Shown: in pieces, positions 1 through 7,625 of the stretch
How positions within the stretch are numbered: position 1 is the stretch's first letter
Layout: each line of letters opens with the position of its first letter
Source of the DNA: Candidatus Stahliibacteriota bacterium
Lineage (GTDB): Bacteria; Hydrothermota; Tepidihabitantia; SM23-42
Reading direction: 5' to 3'
Assembly (NCBI GenBank): GCA_030602565.1
Contig: JAUVZL010000001.1
Span: 111,233-147,975 of the forward strand
DNA length: 36,743 nt
The notes under the pieces: generated by a model
Told to the model about the DNA's origin: nothing
Databases searched by the model: none
Seen by the model: the letters and a program-made list of their open reading frames with translations, nothing else
Position numbers and translations under genes: made by a program

Positions 1-2276
1 ATTACAAAACACCTACTACGTCGATATACCCGATAACCGTTTAAATCGGGTTCAGAATTTTTGTGCCAGTAGAGACGCACCTTATAATTTTCAAGAGTTG
101 CGGATAATCCAGTTGGGGCATCGGGGATGCTGTCGCGAATGCGATGATGCAAAAGAATTTGATTTAAGGCAAATTGATGGCCATAGTTGTAAGAATTCCA
201 ACCTGAACGGAAATCAAAGATTGTCCAACAGTTGGTTGGGTCATCTGGTGGATTATAATGATCAAAGACATCCCAGATCTCTTCAGGACCCATTGTTAGA
301 GAATCAGCCAGAGCAGTATCTGGAAACCAAACTCCATTTAAAGAATCTGGGTAAGAATGATATGGAATTTCATTGTGAGGATCATAAATATCCCAAAGAG
401 CGCCAGCCACTGACCCTTCACACCAGGGGCCGCCTTCGAAAAATTCGGGAATAGTTACAGTATTATCCCAAGGATTCTCAATATTATGATAATACAAATC
501 AAGGTAGGTTCCTCCTATTCCATGGTGTGTGCTAATAAAAAGTGAATCGGTACTTGTTCCAACTCTTGCTCTACCTGAGAAAAAATGAGCCCATCCTTCG
601 CCATACCCAATACCTAGTTTTTCTGGATATTCAAATGGCCAAAAGTGAGAACCAGTACAACTGGGTGGACCCTGTGCATAGCATTTCATTATATAGTGCC
701 CAAATTCGTGTAGTAAAACATCATCATCCCATTCATCTGTATTAGCAGTATCACCTTTAACCCAAATAGTGTCATCGCAATTATAATAAGTCATGTTCAT
801 TGCGCTTCCGTGAAGGTAATTTGGTTCCCACATCACCCTTAATGGTCTTGTGGGCGGTGGATTCATAAATGTTCGGGCATGGAGATAGGTCTCGTAGATA
901 TTAATACAACCGCTCTGAGGTTGAGCAGATTGAGGAAATGTGTCGGTCCAAATCACACCCAGACTACAAGGAATAGCATTTGCATAAAAATCATGATAAG
1001 TTGGAACCCCGAGCTCTCGCATTATAAAAAGCGTATTATCATCAGTATCTTTCCAATAATCTGGTTGAGTAATATCGGGATCCGACACATTTATCTTCGG
1101 AGAAGACGGAACCGGACCACTTGGGTATATAATTGGATACGCTTTACACCCGGTAGCACCTTGTGGGATGTCAAATGTTATACAAAAATAACCTGAATCA
1201 TCAGTAACGTCATAATCTGTTAGTACCCGATAGTAAATACTGTTATACATATAGGTCATTAAAAGACGAGCCTTACCGTTTTTTATCGGTCTTTTCACCG
1301 CAGTTGCTAACAATCCTCGGTCTTTGTTGTAATTATGGTCTTTGTACCACCACTGCCCGTAAAAGTCTTTATCAAACCTATCAGGATAATAATTATTACC
1401 ACGATTATGCCTATTATCAGGACGAAAAAAGTTAAGCTTGTGCTTATCAACCTCCTTCATGATTTTTTCACGCTCTTGTATAATCCACGCCTCACGTTTT
1501 CCCGCATGTAAAGACTCAAACCAACCATCTTTCAAATAATACTCAAATATCTCTTCTTCAATCCAGCGTTGTTTCTCTTCATCCCATCTCGGTAATCCTT
1601 TTGGAACTCCAACTCGATATTGGTCTGAGTGAAAAAGCAATGCCAGAGAATCACTAAGTCGAGGCTCTAAATCTCTTATCATTTTGATAATCCGTCTGTT
1701 TTCTTCTACCGGTGCGGGATTTTGATCAGGTGAACAGGTAAATGAACCATCCACTGGGTCATAACGATGCTCCACCGGCAACTTTCCCTCATACTCCTCC
1801 TTGGTCCCATACTGACCTGTCAAGGAATCGAGAAGGTAAAGAGTCATCTGGATAGATGCGCCGCTTTTGCTTGCTTGAAAGCGCGTACCTGCTATTATCA
1901 TAATATTTTCAGCGCTTTCCGTAATCTTCAATTTAGCAGAGAATTCGCACCATTCACCAGGATTGAAAACTGGAACAAATGTTTCTTTGTCAGATAGAAA
2001 TCTTATCGGATCAATTGGTCTTAAGCCAAAACGCATAACATAACCCATAGCCACCATTTTTTCGGGAAATTCATTTAAACGATTCTTTTCTTTGAGTCTT
2101 ACCCGGTAGACCACTTCGAAAACCTCACCTACTTTAGGATATCCACCGGTAATATGCATTTCTTGATCAACATCGCCTTCTAAAGGATTCAGCCAACCAT
2201 TTGCTTGTCCAAACCCTATAACCAATACCATTAGCAGCCATATTGCTGCCATTTTGTTTATCTTTATGCTTTTCAT
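1..2276 (-). CDS. Secreted zinc metallopeptidase with FN3-like module, C-terminus cut by window edge
   Basis: The minus strand is open from an ATG at 2276 to the left edge (758 codons, no stop), so the gene is partial. Residues 1-27 form a typical signal peptide. Residues about 28-150 look like a beta-rich domain. Residues about 154-285 form a charged segment nearly identical to the neighbouring gene at 2729-3694. The catalytic part has HEFGH at residues 523-527 and GEGWA at 559-563, giving HExxH, a 32-residue gap, then Glu560 as likely third zinc ligand (gluzincin pattern). From about residue 722 an FN3-like segment begins (APTGLSA, SEPDLNGYRVYRR). A GGGGG Shine-Dalgarno site lies five bases before the ATG and a hairpin lies just beyond it. 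Substrate is unknown; a secreted or surface protease is the likely role. The peptidase family was not identified. Confidence 0.85.
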   Translation of the reverse strand, partial: MKSIKINKMAAIWLLMVLVIGFGQANGWLNPLEGDVDQEMHITGGYPKVGEVFEVVYRVRLKEKNRLNEFPEKMVAMGYVMRFGLRPIDPIRFLSDKETFVPVFNPGEWCEFSAKLKITESAENIMIIAGTRFQASKSGASIQMTLYLLDSLTGQYGTKEEYEGKLPVEHRYDPVDGSFTCSPDQNPAPVEENRRIIKMIRDLEPRLSDSLALLFHSDQYRVGVPKGLPRWDEEKQRWIEEEIFEYYLKDGWFESLHAGKREAWIIQEREKIMKEVDKHKLNFFRPDNRHNRGNNYYPDRFDKDFYGQWWYKDHNYNKDRGLLATAVKRPIKNGKARLLMTYMYNSIYYRVLTDYDVTDDSGYFCITFDIPQGATGCKAYPIIYPSGPVPSSPKINVSDPDITQPDYWKDTDDNTLFIMRELGVPTYHDFYANAIPCSLGVIWTDTFPQSAQPQSGCINIYETYLHARTFMNPPPTRPLRVMWEPNYLHGSAMNMTYYNCDDTIWVKGDTANTDEWDDDVLLHEFGHYIMKCYAQGPPSCTGSHFWPFEYPEKLGIGYGEGWAHFFSGRARVGTSTDSLFISTHHGIGGTYLDLYYHNIENPWDNTVTIPEFFEGGPWCEGSVAGALWDIYDPHNEIPYHSYPDSLNGVWFPDTALADSLTMGPEEIWDVFDHYNPPDDPTNCWTIFDFRSGWNSYNYGHQFALNQILLHHRIRDSIPDAPTGLSATLENYKVRLYWHKNSEPDLNGYRVYRRSRCFV
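1423..1817 (-). repeat. 395-bp near-identical block, copy 1 (partner at 2820-3214)
   Basis: Positions 1423-1817 align without gaps to 2820-3214 (constant offset 1397). I count about 13 differences by eye, near 97% identity, whereas sequence on both sides is much more diverged. The block lies inside the two paralogous genes and encodes the shared charged module. Confidence 0.85.
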
Positions 2277-2290
2277 CTTTGCCCCCTTAT

Positions 2291-2309
2291 TTCTTTGCCA
2301 TGCAAAGAA
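2291..2309 (-). promoter_or_regulatory. Leader hairpin abutting the metallopeptidase ribosome binding site
   Basis: TTCTTTGC pairs with GCAAAGAA across a 3-base loop. On the transcript it ends four bases before GGGGG, the Shine-Dalgarno site of the gene starting at 2276. The paralogue starting at 3694 has a hairpin in the same place with a different stem sequence. Confidence 0.5.
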
Positions 2310-2323
2310 ATTGATTCACACAG

Positions 2324-2434
2324 ATTAATCCCGTTAGATAATTACATAGTTTCAATATCACGATAATTTTCACCTCAATTGCTACCCATTAGATTATGCA
2401 AAACAAAAACAAACCTTTATCTAACGGGATTAAT
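2324..2434. repeat. 18-bp perfect inverted repeat pair
   Basis: The 18 bases at 2324-2341 (starting ATTAATCCCG) are the exact reverse complement of 2417-2434, with 75 bases between. No gene lies inside. The structure is compatible with a small non-autonomous element or a processed RNA hairpin; no flanking target duplication was established. Confidence 0.6.
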
Positions 2435-2510
2435 ACAGATTCAAACGGATAACGATACCATTTCTCTTTTTGTCTGGCTATTTTCACCATCTTACTTCCT
2501 TATCTTTTAC

Positions 2511-2533
2511 GCATTGCAAACTATTTGCAATGC
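2511..2533. repeat. 10-bp perfect hairpin
   Basis: GCATTGCAAA at 2511-2520 pairs exactly with TTTGCAATGC at 2524-2533 around a CTA loop. It shares the TTTGC/GCAAA core with the leader hairpins at 2291-2309 and 3708-3724. No T-run follows on either strand, so it is not an obvious intrinsic terminator. Confidence 0.6.
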
Positions 2534-2728
2534 ATGGTGATTCGTCACTTTACAAAATCGAGAGTAATTTAAAGGAGATTCTGCCCACACGGGTAGAACC
2601 ACCATTAGAAATTTATCATTACGGTAATTAAATTTTACTTCAAAATCAAAATAAATCAATGCCTTTAAAAGTTTGTTTAATCTCGCAACTTGAAATTTAT
2701 AGTTTAAAATTTTCATTTTATATCACCC

Positions 2729-3694
2729 TCAGCAAATTTGCCCTATGAATGTCGTCGTAATACGATCTTTAGGAGGATTATTACTGCCAAGATAATCACT
2801 ATTAGAGGAATTATTATCACGAAAAAAGTTAAGCTTGTGCTTATCAACCTCCTTCATAATTTTTTCACGCTCTTGTATAATCCACGCCTCACGTTTTCCC
2901 GCATGTAAAGACTCAAACCAACCATCTTTCAAATAATACTCAAATATCTCTTCTTCAAGCCAACGCTTATTCTCTTCATCCCATTTTGGCAACCCTTTTG
3001 GAACTCCAACTCGATACTGGTCTGAGTGAAAAAGCAATGCCAGAGAATCACTAAGTCGAGGCTCTAAATCTCTTATCATTTTGATAATCCGTCTGTTTTC
3101 TTCTACCGGTGCGGGATTTCGATCAGGTGAACAGGTAAATGAACCATCCACTGGGTCATAGCGATGCTCCACCGGCAACTTTCCCTCATACTCCTCCTTG
3201 GTCCCATACTGACCAGTCTGGGGATCAACAAGAAACATTTCGATATTTGCGCCTTGAGCAAAATAAGGTCTTTTTGTTGTAACAATACCACCACCAATTC
3301 CCACCCGCTCTTTTGCCTTTTTAATCACCATTTTCGCTTTAAATCGTTTCGTTTCTCCCTGTTTCAAATAATCATAAATGATGTGTTCTCTCCCATTTAT
3401 GAACTCGACATCTCCTTCAAACGTTACTTTGTAGTCTGGGCCCGGTCTACCAAGCCTATCAGGTTCAAGATCGTTTTTACAATAGATAGTGAGTGTTGCC
3501 TCGAATACTTCACCAACCTTAGGTATAAAAGGTATTGAGATTTCAACTCTGACAGATGTAAGCAGTAGTTGTGGAACCGTTCTTCCTGGTGGGTGATCTT
3601 GAGAAACCCCCACAAGACCTTGTGATGACATCATACTTATTCCTACCAGCAGCAGCCATACCGCCGCCATTTTATTTGTTGCTATACTTTTCAT
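2729..3694 (-). CDS. Secreted paralogue of the metallopeptidase, lacking the catalytic domain
   Basis: 321 residues when started at the ATG at 3694, which has GGGGG five bases upstream and gives a clean signal peptide (MKSIATNKMAAVWLLLVG). A longer in-frame ATG at 3817 would put 41 unlikely residues before the signal peptide. Residues about 28-155 are a diverged beta-rich domain (EVFEATLTIY). Residues about 161-292 are almost identical to the neighbouring metallopeptidase, including the TGQYGTKEEYEGKLPVEHRY segment. After NFFR the two diverge at once and this protein ends 29 residues later in a low-complexity Asn/Ser tail. It has no HExxH. It may be a separate secreted protein built on the shared module, or a truncated copy. 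Function unknown. Confidence 0.75.
   Translation of the reverse strand: MKSIATNKMAAVWLLLVGISMMSSQGLVGVSQDHPPGRTVPQLLLTSVRVEISIPFIPKVGEVFEATLTIYCKNDLEPDRLGRPGPDYKVTFEGDVEFINGREHIIYDYLKQGETKRFKAKMVIKKAKERVGIGGGIVTTKRPYFAQGANIEMFLVDPQTGQYGTKEEYEGKLPVEHRYDPVDGSFTCSPDRNPAPVEENRRIIKMIRDLEPRLSDSLALLFHSDQYRVGVPKGLPKWDEENKRWLEEEIFEYYLKDGWFESLHAGKREAWIIQEREKIMKEVDKHKLNFFRDNNSSNSDYLGSNNPPKDRITTTFIGQIC
2820..3214 (-). repeat. 395-bp near-identical block, copy 2
   Basis: Partner of the block at 1423-1817; see that entry. The left end falls close to where this shorter gene loses all similarity to its paralogue. Confidence 0.85.
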
Positions 3695-3707
3695 CTCTGC
3701 CCCCTTT

Positions 3708-3724
3708 GTTTTGCTTCGCAAAAC
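3708..3724 (-). promoter_or_regulatory. Leader hairpin abutting the ribosome binding site of the short paralogue
   Basis: GTTTTGC pairs with GCAAAAC around a TTC loop. It ends three bases before the GGGGG Shine-Dalgarno site of the gene starting at 3694, the same arrangement as at 2291-2309. Confidence 0.5.
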
Positions 3725-3823
3725 CGCATTCAAGGGGCAAGTGCAACACTCGGGTTCTGTCTCGATTCTTCCCGGGCTGAGGCAGGCAGACAGGTGGAAT
3801 TTTCTAAGACTATTCATGGTGAT

Positions 3824-3851
3824 AGTTTATGGAGCTGTGCCAGCATGTCAA
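3824..3851 (-). promoter_or_regulatory. Sigma-70-type promoter for the short secreted paralogue
   Basis: On the minus strand, TTGACA (3851-3846), a 16-base spacer, then TAAACT (3829-3824). The -35 box contains the TGA stop codon of the upstream sucC-like gene. It implies a leader of about 120 bases before the preferred start at 3694. Confidence 0.55.
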
Positions 3852-5032
3852 CATTTCTCTTTTGCCGTTCGAATTGTTTCCTTAATCACTTCCTCAATAG
3901 GTGTATCAACCGCATATATCTTGATCTTTTTGAATAGCTCTGGAAAATCTCTTTTTGCTTGTTCCAGTATTTTTCTGCCCTGCTCCTCCATATTGCCGGC
4001 CATCCTCATGATCATCGGTTTTTCAGGTTTGTTTTCCTTAACATATTGTACTATTGCCTTTGCCCAATCATCACACCGAGAAATGCCTCCAAAACGGGCA
4101 CCAAATATAGCTTTCACTTTAGGGTTATCAATGAGCAATCCAAGCATGGCCCGGAGCTTTTCCTGGGTCGGAGCGCCACCTGAATCCATGAAATTGGCTG
4201 GTTTTCCCTGATAAAGTGTTATCAAATCTATCGCTGCGATGCCAAAACCCGCACCTCCGGGGAATACACCGATATCACCGTCAAGGTCAACATAAGGGAT
4301 ACCTTTCGCCTTAGCTATTTGTTCGCGTTGGGTAAGCTCCCCGAGCTCGTGCCTTGCCACAATACCCATTTCTTTGAGTTCTTGGTGTTTAAACATAGCA
4401 TCTTCGTCAAGGTCAATTTTGGCATCAAGCGCGTATATGTTTCCGTCCTTTGACAAAACCAGGGGGTTGATTTCGACTAACTTACAATCATAATTTAGAA
4501 AAAGCTTGTACACCTTCAAGATAATACCCGCAACTATCCCTAACCCAGCACTGGAAAACCCTAAATCACCTGATATGGTTCTTGCCTTAAAACCATACAT
4601 TTCTTCGCCTGGATTAAAGTAATACTTTAATAATGCACCAGGGTCGTCTTTAGCAATTGCTTCTATGTCCACGCCGCCTTTTTTGCTCGCTATAAATAAG
4701 AGCTTATGCTCGAGCCGATCGATCAATGCAGCAATATACACTTCACTTTCAATATCTATTTTCCTCTCTACCAAAACTTTCTCGATCACAAATGGACCAT
4801 GCTTCTTGCCCAAAATTGAGCATATTACGGCTTCAGCTTCTTTTCTATGTTTGGCGAATTGAACAAATCCAGCTTTCCCCCGGTCGCCTAGAAACGCCTG
4901 TCCTTTAATAACAACCGGATAGACGACCTTATCCAGCTCATTGAAGCTATCCCTACTGATGACAACTCCCTCGGATACTGGTATCTTGTACCTTCTGAAT
5001 AGTTTTTTTGCTTCGAATTCGTATAATCTCAT
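3848..5032 (-). CDS. sucC: Succinyl-CoA ligase (ADP-forming) beta-subunit-like protein
   Basis: 394 residues, the usual size of SucC. The N-terminus has the ATP-grasp start of the family (LYEFEAKKLFRRYKIPVSEG). The middle carries KLVEINPLVL and the C-terminal CoA-ligase domain carries the glycine-rich GVFPGGAGFGIAAID and NFMDSGGAPTQEK. SucC joins with SucD to interconvert succinyl-CoA and succinate with ATP formation. No SucD gene is in this window, so the partner must lie elsewhere, or the protein serves another acyl-CoA ligase. It is the last gene of the metabolic block and has its own promoter, with -10 box eight bases before the ATG and no Shine-Dalgarno site. Assignment to the family is firm; the exact acyl substrate is inferred. 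Confidence 0.88.
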   Translation of the reverse strand: MRLYEFEAKKLFRRYKIPVSEGVVISRDSFNELDKVVYPVVIKGQAFLGDRGKAGFVQFAKHRKEAEAVICSILGKKHGPFVIEKVLVERKIDIESEVYIAALIDRLEHKLLFIASKKGGVDIEAIAKDDPGALLKYYFNPGEEMYGFKARTISGDLGFSSAGLGIVAGIILKVYKLFLNYDCKLVEINPLVLSKDGNIYALDAKIDLDEDAMFKHQELKEMGIVARHELGELTQREQIAKAKGIPYVDLDGDIGVFPGGAGFGIAAIDLITLYQGKPANFMDSGGAPTQEKLRAMLGLLIDNPKVKAIFGARFGGISRCDDWAKAIVQYVKENKPEKPMIMRMAGNMEEQGRKILEQAKRDFPELFKKIKIYAVDTPIEEVIKETIRTAKEKC

Positions 5033-5040
5033 AGGCTATA

Positions 5041-5068
5041 ATTATATAAAAATAGAAGTATATTGCAA
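5041..5068 (-). promoter_or_regulatory. Promoter of sucC-like gene, probably leaderless
   Basis: Minus strand: TTGCAA (5068-5063), 16-base spacer, TATAAT (5046-5041), then eight bases to the ATG at 5032. No Shine-Dalgarno site fits between, so the transcript would begin at or within a base or two of the start codon. Confidence 0.6.
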
Positions 5069-5103
5069 TAGGCAGTGACCACGGTGTGGTATTGCAGGTA
5101 TTG

Positions 5104-5613
5104 CTACTTTGATCTTTCTATATCAAAATCTATAAAATCGCAGTGATGTATAATTACGGCTTCATTAGAACGCTTCACCTTCTCGCCTTCAACTGAATGG
5201 GCTGCTACGATGTGAGCAACTTCAATAGGCAAACCAACATCAAGGGTTAAACCATACCCTGCTACTGGATGCCGAATAAGTTTACCAAAACTGGACTTAG
5301 TGTATTTTTTACCAAGCTTTTTGTATTCAAGTAATTTTCCGACGTCATGGACCAAGGCACCAGCAATAACGTAGTCTAGTTTAACATCCTGGCGTTTACC
5401 TGCTACTGCTATCGCCATGCGCGTGACAGTCCTGGTATGTTCAACGAGTGTTTTCTTTGTTTTAATGAGCAGAGTAAATGGTATCTTGTCAATCTTCTGC
5501 CACTTGCCTCTTTTCACAGCTAATAGCCATACTGCGATAACGCCTTTACGAAGTGATTTACTTGTTATCTTCTTTACTTCAGGGAAGAGCGCTATTATAT
5601 ATTTTTTATCCAT
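5104..5613 (-). CDS. HD-domain phosphohydrolase
   Basis: 169 residues forming a compact HD domain. Likely metal ligands are visible in order: His59 (VEHTRT), His89-Asp90 (LVHDVGK), His115 (RHPVAGYG), His139 (AAHS) and Asp159 (HHCDF). No extra domain, membrane segment or signal peptide is present. Stand-alone HD proteins of this type are metal-dependent phosphohydrolases acting on nucleotides or related phosphoesters; the substrate cannot be read from sequence. It starts at an ATG preceded by AGGTG and follows the small hydro-lyase subunit by about 54 bases, so probably belongs to the same transcript. Confidence 0.8.
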   Translation of the reverse strand: MDKKYIIALFPEVKKITSKSLRKGVIAVWLLAVKRGKWQKIDKIPFTLLIKTKKTLVEHTRTVTRMAIAVAGKRQDVKLDYVIAGALVHDVGKLLEYKKLGKKYTKSSFGKLIRHPVAGYGLTLDVGLPIEVAHIVAAHSVEGEKVKRSNEAVIIHHCDFIDFDIERSK

Positions 5614-5667
5614 TATTCACCTATATAACCATATAACCAATTATCTATTCTCTCTTGTTTAACCATC

Positions 5668-6159
5668 TTAGTCTTTCTTCTTCAGATAGTCAAGTAAACC
5701 GCCAGCCTTCATGATTTCCATTTCAAGCGGTGCAATAGCGATGCCTTGATAAACCTTATTCTGTGATAGATTGCTGATTCTACCGTTTTCAATATTAACC
5801 TCAAGTCTATCCCCCTGTTTAATCTCCCCGGTTCCATCAAAAAGTATAATCGGCAAACCAGTATTAACCGCATTTCTATGGAATATCCTGGCAAAAGACC
5901 TGGCGATCACAAGAGAAACACCGATACCATGGATCGCTACAATCGCATGCTCACGTGAAGAACCGCAGCCAAAATTCTTGCCGGCTACGACAATATCACC
6001 TGGTTCCACATTGTTCATGAATTCTTCCCCGCCAGGCGCGCCTTCCATAGCATGGAGCGTCATTTCCTGCTTGTCAGTAATGGGCAAATACTTACCCGGA
6101 TATATCTGGTCAGTATCAATATCATCTCCAAAGCACCATACCTTTCCTTTGATTATCAC
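5668..6159 (-). CDS. leuD: 3-isopropylmalate/homoaconitate-type hydro-lyase, small subunit
   Basis: 163 residues from a GTG at 6159, preceded by GAGGTG and giving the family start (MIIKGKVWCFGDDIDTDQI). An upstream in-frame GTG at 6171 would add four residues and lies inside the large-subunit gene. The swivelling-domain signature GKNFGCGSSREHA is intact. The protein completes the active site of the adjacent [4Fe-4S] large subunit. The substrate-recognition loop reads YLPI (residues 24-27), unlike YLRT reported for homoaconitases or the YLV-type of isopropylmalate isomerases, so the substrate is uncertain. The symbol reflects family, not proven leucine synthesis. It begins two bases after the large-subunit stop, so translation is probably coupled. 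Confidence 0.88.
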   Translation of the reverse strand: MIIKGKVWCFGDDIDTDQIYPGKYLPITDKQEMTLHAMEGAPGGEEFMNNVEPGDIVVAGKNFGCGSSREHAIVAIHGIGVSLVIARSFARIFHRNAVNTGLPIILFDGTGEIKQGDRLEVNIENGRISNLSQNKVYQGIAIAPLEMEIMKAGGLLDYLKKKD

Positions 6160-6160
6160 A

Positions 6161-7405
6161 CTACACCTCACGTGGATCAGTAATGACTCCAGTCAAAGCA
6201 GTCGCGGCAGCAGTTGCTGGCGACGCAAGAAAAACTTTAGCACCTTTACCGAGTTTGCCTACGAAATTACGATTTGAGGTAGAAACCATTACCTCTCCAG
6301 GTGCAAGAATACCAGGGTGTCCAGTCGTGCACAGTGCACAACCCGGGTTGGTCACCACTGCGCCAGCATTTATAAAAATGTCGTACAAGCCTTGTTTTAG
6401 TGATTTTTTTGCCACCTCCATGGTCGTTGGTACAACAATAAGACGTATACCAGGTTTAATTTTATTCCCTTTTAATATTTGTGCCGCGATATTTAAATCC
6501 TCAAATCTACCATTAGTACAAGAACCTATGAACACCTGGTCAACCTTGGTCTTGGCAATATCTTTAACATCCTTAACATTATCTGGTGAATGGGGACAAG
6601 CAATCTGTGGTTGTAGATCATCGACTTTGAATTCATATATTTCCTCGTATGCGGCATCTGAGTCAGGCCCGATTGTTTCAACCTTTTCTTCAGTCCTCGC
6701 TTTGATATAATCCAAAATCTCATCGTTAGGTTGTATAAAACCGATATCTCCAGACATCTCGGTTACCATACTTGCCATTGTTATACGTTCAGCAAGATTC
6801 AGGTGGTCGATTGTCGGGCCAGAGAATTCGACTGCCCGGTTGAGCGCACCATCAGTCTTCAATGTCTTGAGTAGAAAAAGTATTATATCTTTTGCCGTAA
6901 CAAGCTTCTTCAACACACCAGTAACTTCAATCTTGATCGTTGGCGGTACACGAAAATATAACTCGCCCTTGTACATTGCGCCGGCAATGTCGGTTGTGCC
7001 CATACCAAACCCTGCAGCGCCGACCCCACCAAGTAGGTTCATATGACTATCAGTACCAACAATAATATCCCATGGTTTTGCCAAACCGCTTTCAAAAAGA
7101 ATATGCTGACCAACACCTGTATCGATATCAAAGAGTTTCACACCTTGACGAGCAGCAAATTCCCTCAAGAATTTTTGATTTACCGCGACTTTCTCGTCAC
7201 GAGCTGGGATATGAAGGTCAAAAGTTATCGCTACTTTCCCCTTATCAAATACCGGCTGTTCACCAAACTTGTTCTGATATTCCTGGATAACATTTGGTCC
7301 GCCAAAATCGCGCATCGCTACAAGATTCAATTTCGCCCAGATATATTCACCTGGTTTAACATCTCTACCTGCCGCGCGTGCAAAAATCTTCTCAATGATC
7401 GTCAT
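6161..7405 (-). CDS. leuC: 3-isopropylmalate/homoaconitate-type hydro-lyase, large subunit
   Basis: 414 residues, matching the archaeal-type LeuC/HacA group (about 420) rather than the longer enterobacterial LeuC. The iron-sulfur ligands are Cys296 (GSCTNGR), Cys356 and Cys359 (NPGCALC). VGTDSHMN and the glycine-rich GFGMGTTDIAG segment are also typical. With the small subunit it should move a hydroxyl group by dehydration and rehydration on isopropylmalate, homocitrate, citrate or a similar acid. Upstream lies a relic of the dehydrogenase that normally follows this step. The start has a weak AAGG ribosome binding site. Family certain, substrate not. Confidence 0.88.
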   Translation of the reverse strand: MTIIEKIFARAAGRDVKPGEYIWAKLNLVAMRDFGGPNVIQEYQNKFGEQPVFDKGKVAITFDLHIPARDEKVAVNQKFLREFAARQGVKLFDIDTGVGQHILFESGLAKPWDIIVGTDSHMNLLGGVGAAGFGMGTTDIAGAMYKGELYFRVPPTIKIEVTGVLKKLVTAKDIILFLLKTLKTDGALNRAVEFSGPTIDHLNLAERITMASMVTEMSGDIGFIQPNDEILDYIKARTEEKVETIGPDSDAAYEEIYEFKVDDLQPQIACPHSPDNVKDVKDIAKTKVDQVFIGSCTNGRFEDLNIAAQILKGNKIKPGIRLIVVPTTMEVAKKSLKQGLYDIFINAGAVVTNPGCALCTTGHPGILAPGEVMVSTSNRNFVGKLGKGAKVFLASPATAAATALTGVITDPREV

Positions 7406-7625
7406 TTTAACCTTGGGTTAAATCGATTACCCCGTACGATTAGCATCTTACGAGGCAGGCGGAGATTAACAGAAAGATTATCCCGATTTTTCATATAAAA
7501 TTATTAATTACGAAGAATCGAGGATCCCGCAAAGCGGGACAGTGATTTTTCTATTTACCATGTCTTCAGCGCAGCGTGTCTTCAACAGAGTGTGTTCTCC
7601 ATTACTCCGACATTCTGATACACCG
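7406..7625. other. Gene-free interval with GC hairpin
   Basis: Between the dehydrogenase remnant and the LeuC-type gene I see no coding frame. A hairpin CCCGC-AAA-GCGGG lies near 7528-7540. The segment also carries the GCCTGCCTC-like and GGAGTAATGGAG-like short motifs seen in other intergenic regions of the window. Confidence 0.55.

Larger units (their letters stand above)
2277..2728. other. Gene-free interval with hairpins and an 18-bp inverted repeat
   Basis: No convincing gene lies between the two paralogues. A 69-codon minus-strand frame (2507-2716) resembles nothing I know and runs through a perfect hairpin, so I do not call it. The interval holds a 10-bp hairpin (2511-2533), an 18-bp inverted repeat (2324-2341 and 2417-2434) and a hairpin just upstream of the metallopeptidase ribosome binding site (2291-2309). 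No clear promoter for the downstream gene was found. Confidence 0.6.

Noticed and set aside
98-1196. Small plus-strand frames at 98-454, 542-745 and 879-1196
   Set aside because: They lie opposite the open metallopeptidase frame on the minus strand and resemble no known protein.
2507-2716. 69-residue minus-strand frame after the short paralogue
   Set aside because: No recognisable family, AT-rich low-information sequence, and it runs through a perfect hairpin.
3695-3817. Longer start (ATG 3817) for the short secreted paralogue
   Set aside because: It adds 41 residues before a clean signal peptide, and the paralogue starts at the equivalent internal ATG. The promoter distance would allow it, so it is unlikely but not excluded.
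7528-7540. Intrinsic terminator at the CCCGC/GCGGG hairpin
   Set aside because: The stem is short and no proper T-run follows on either strand.
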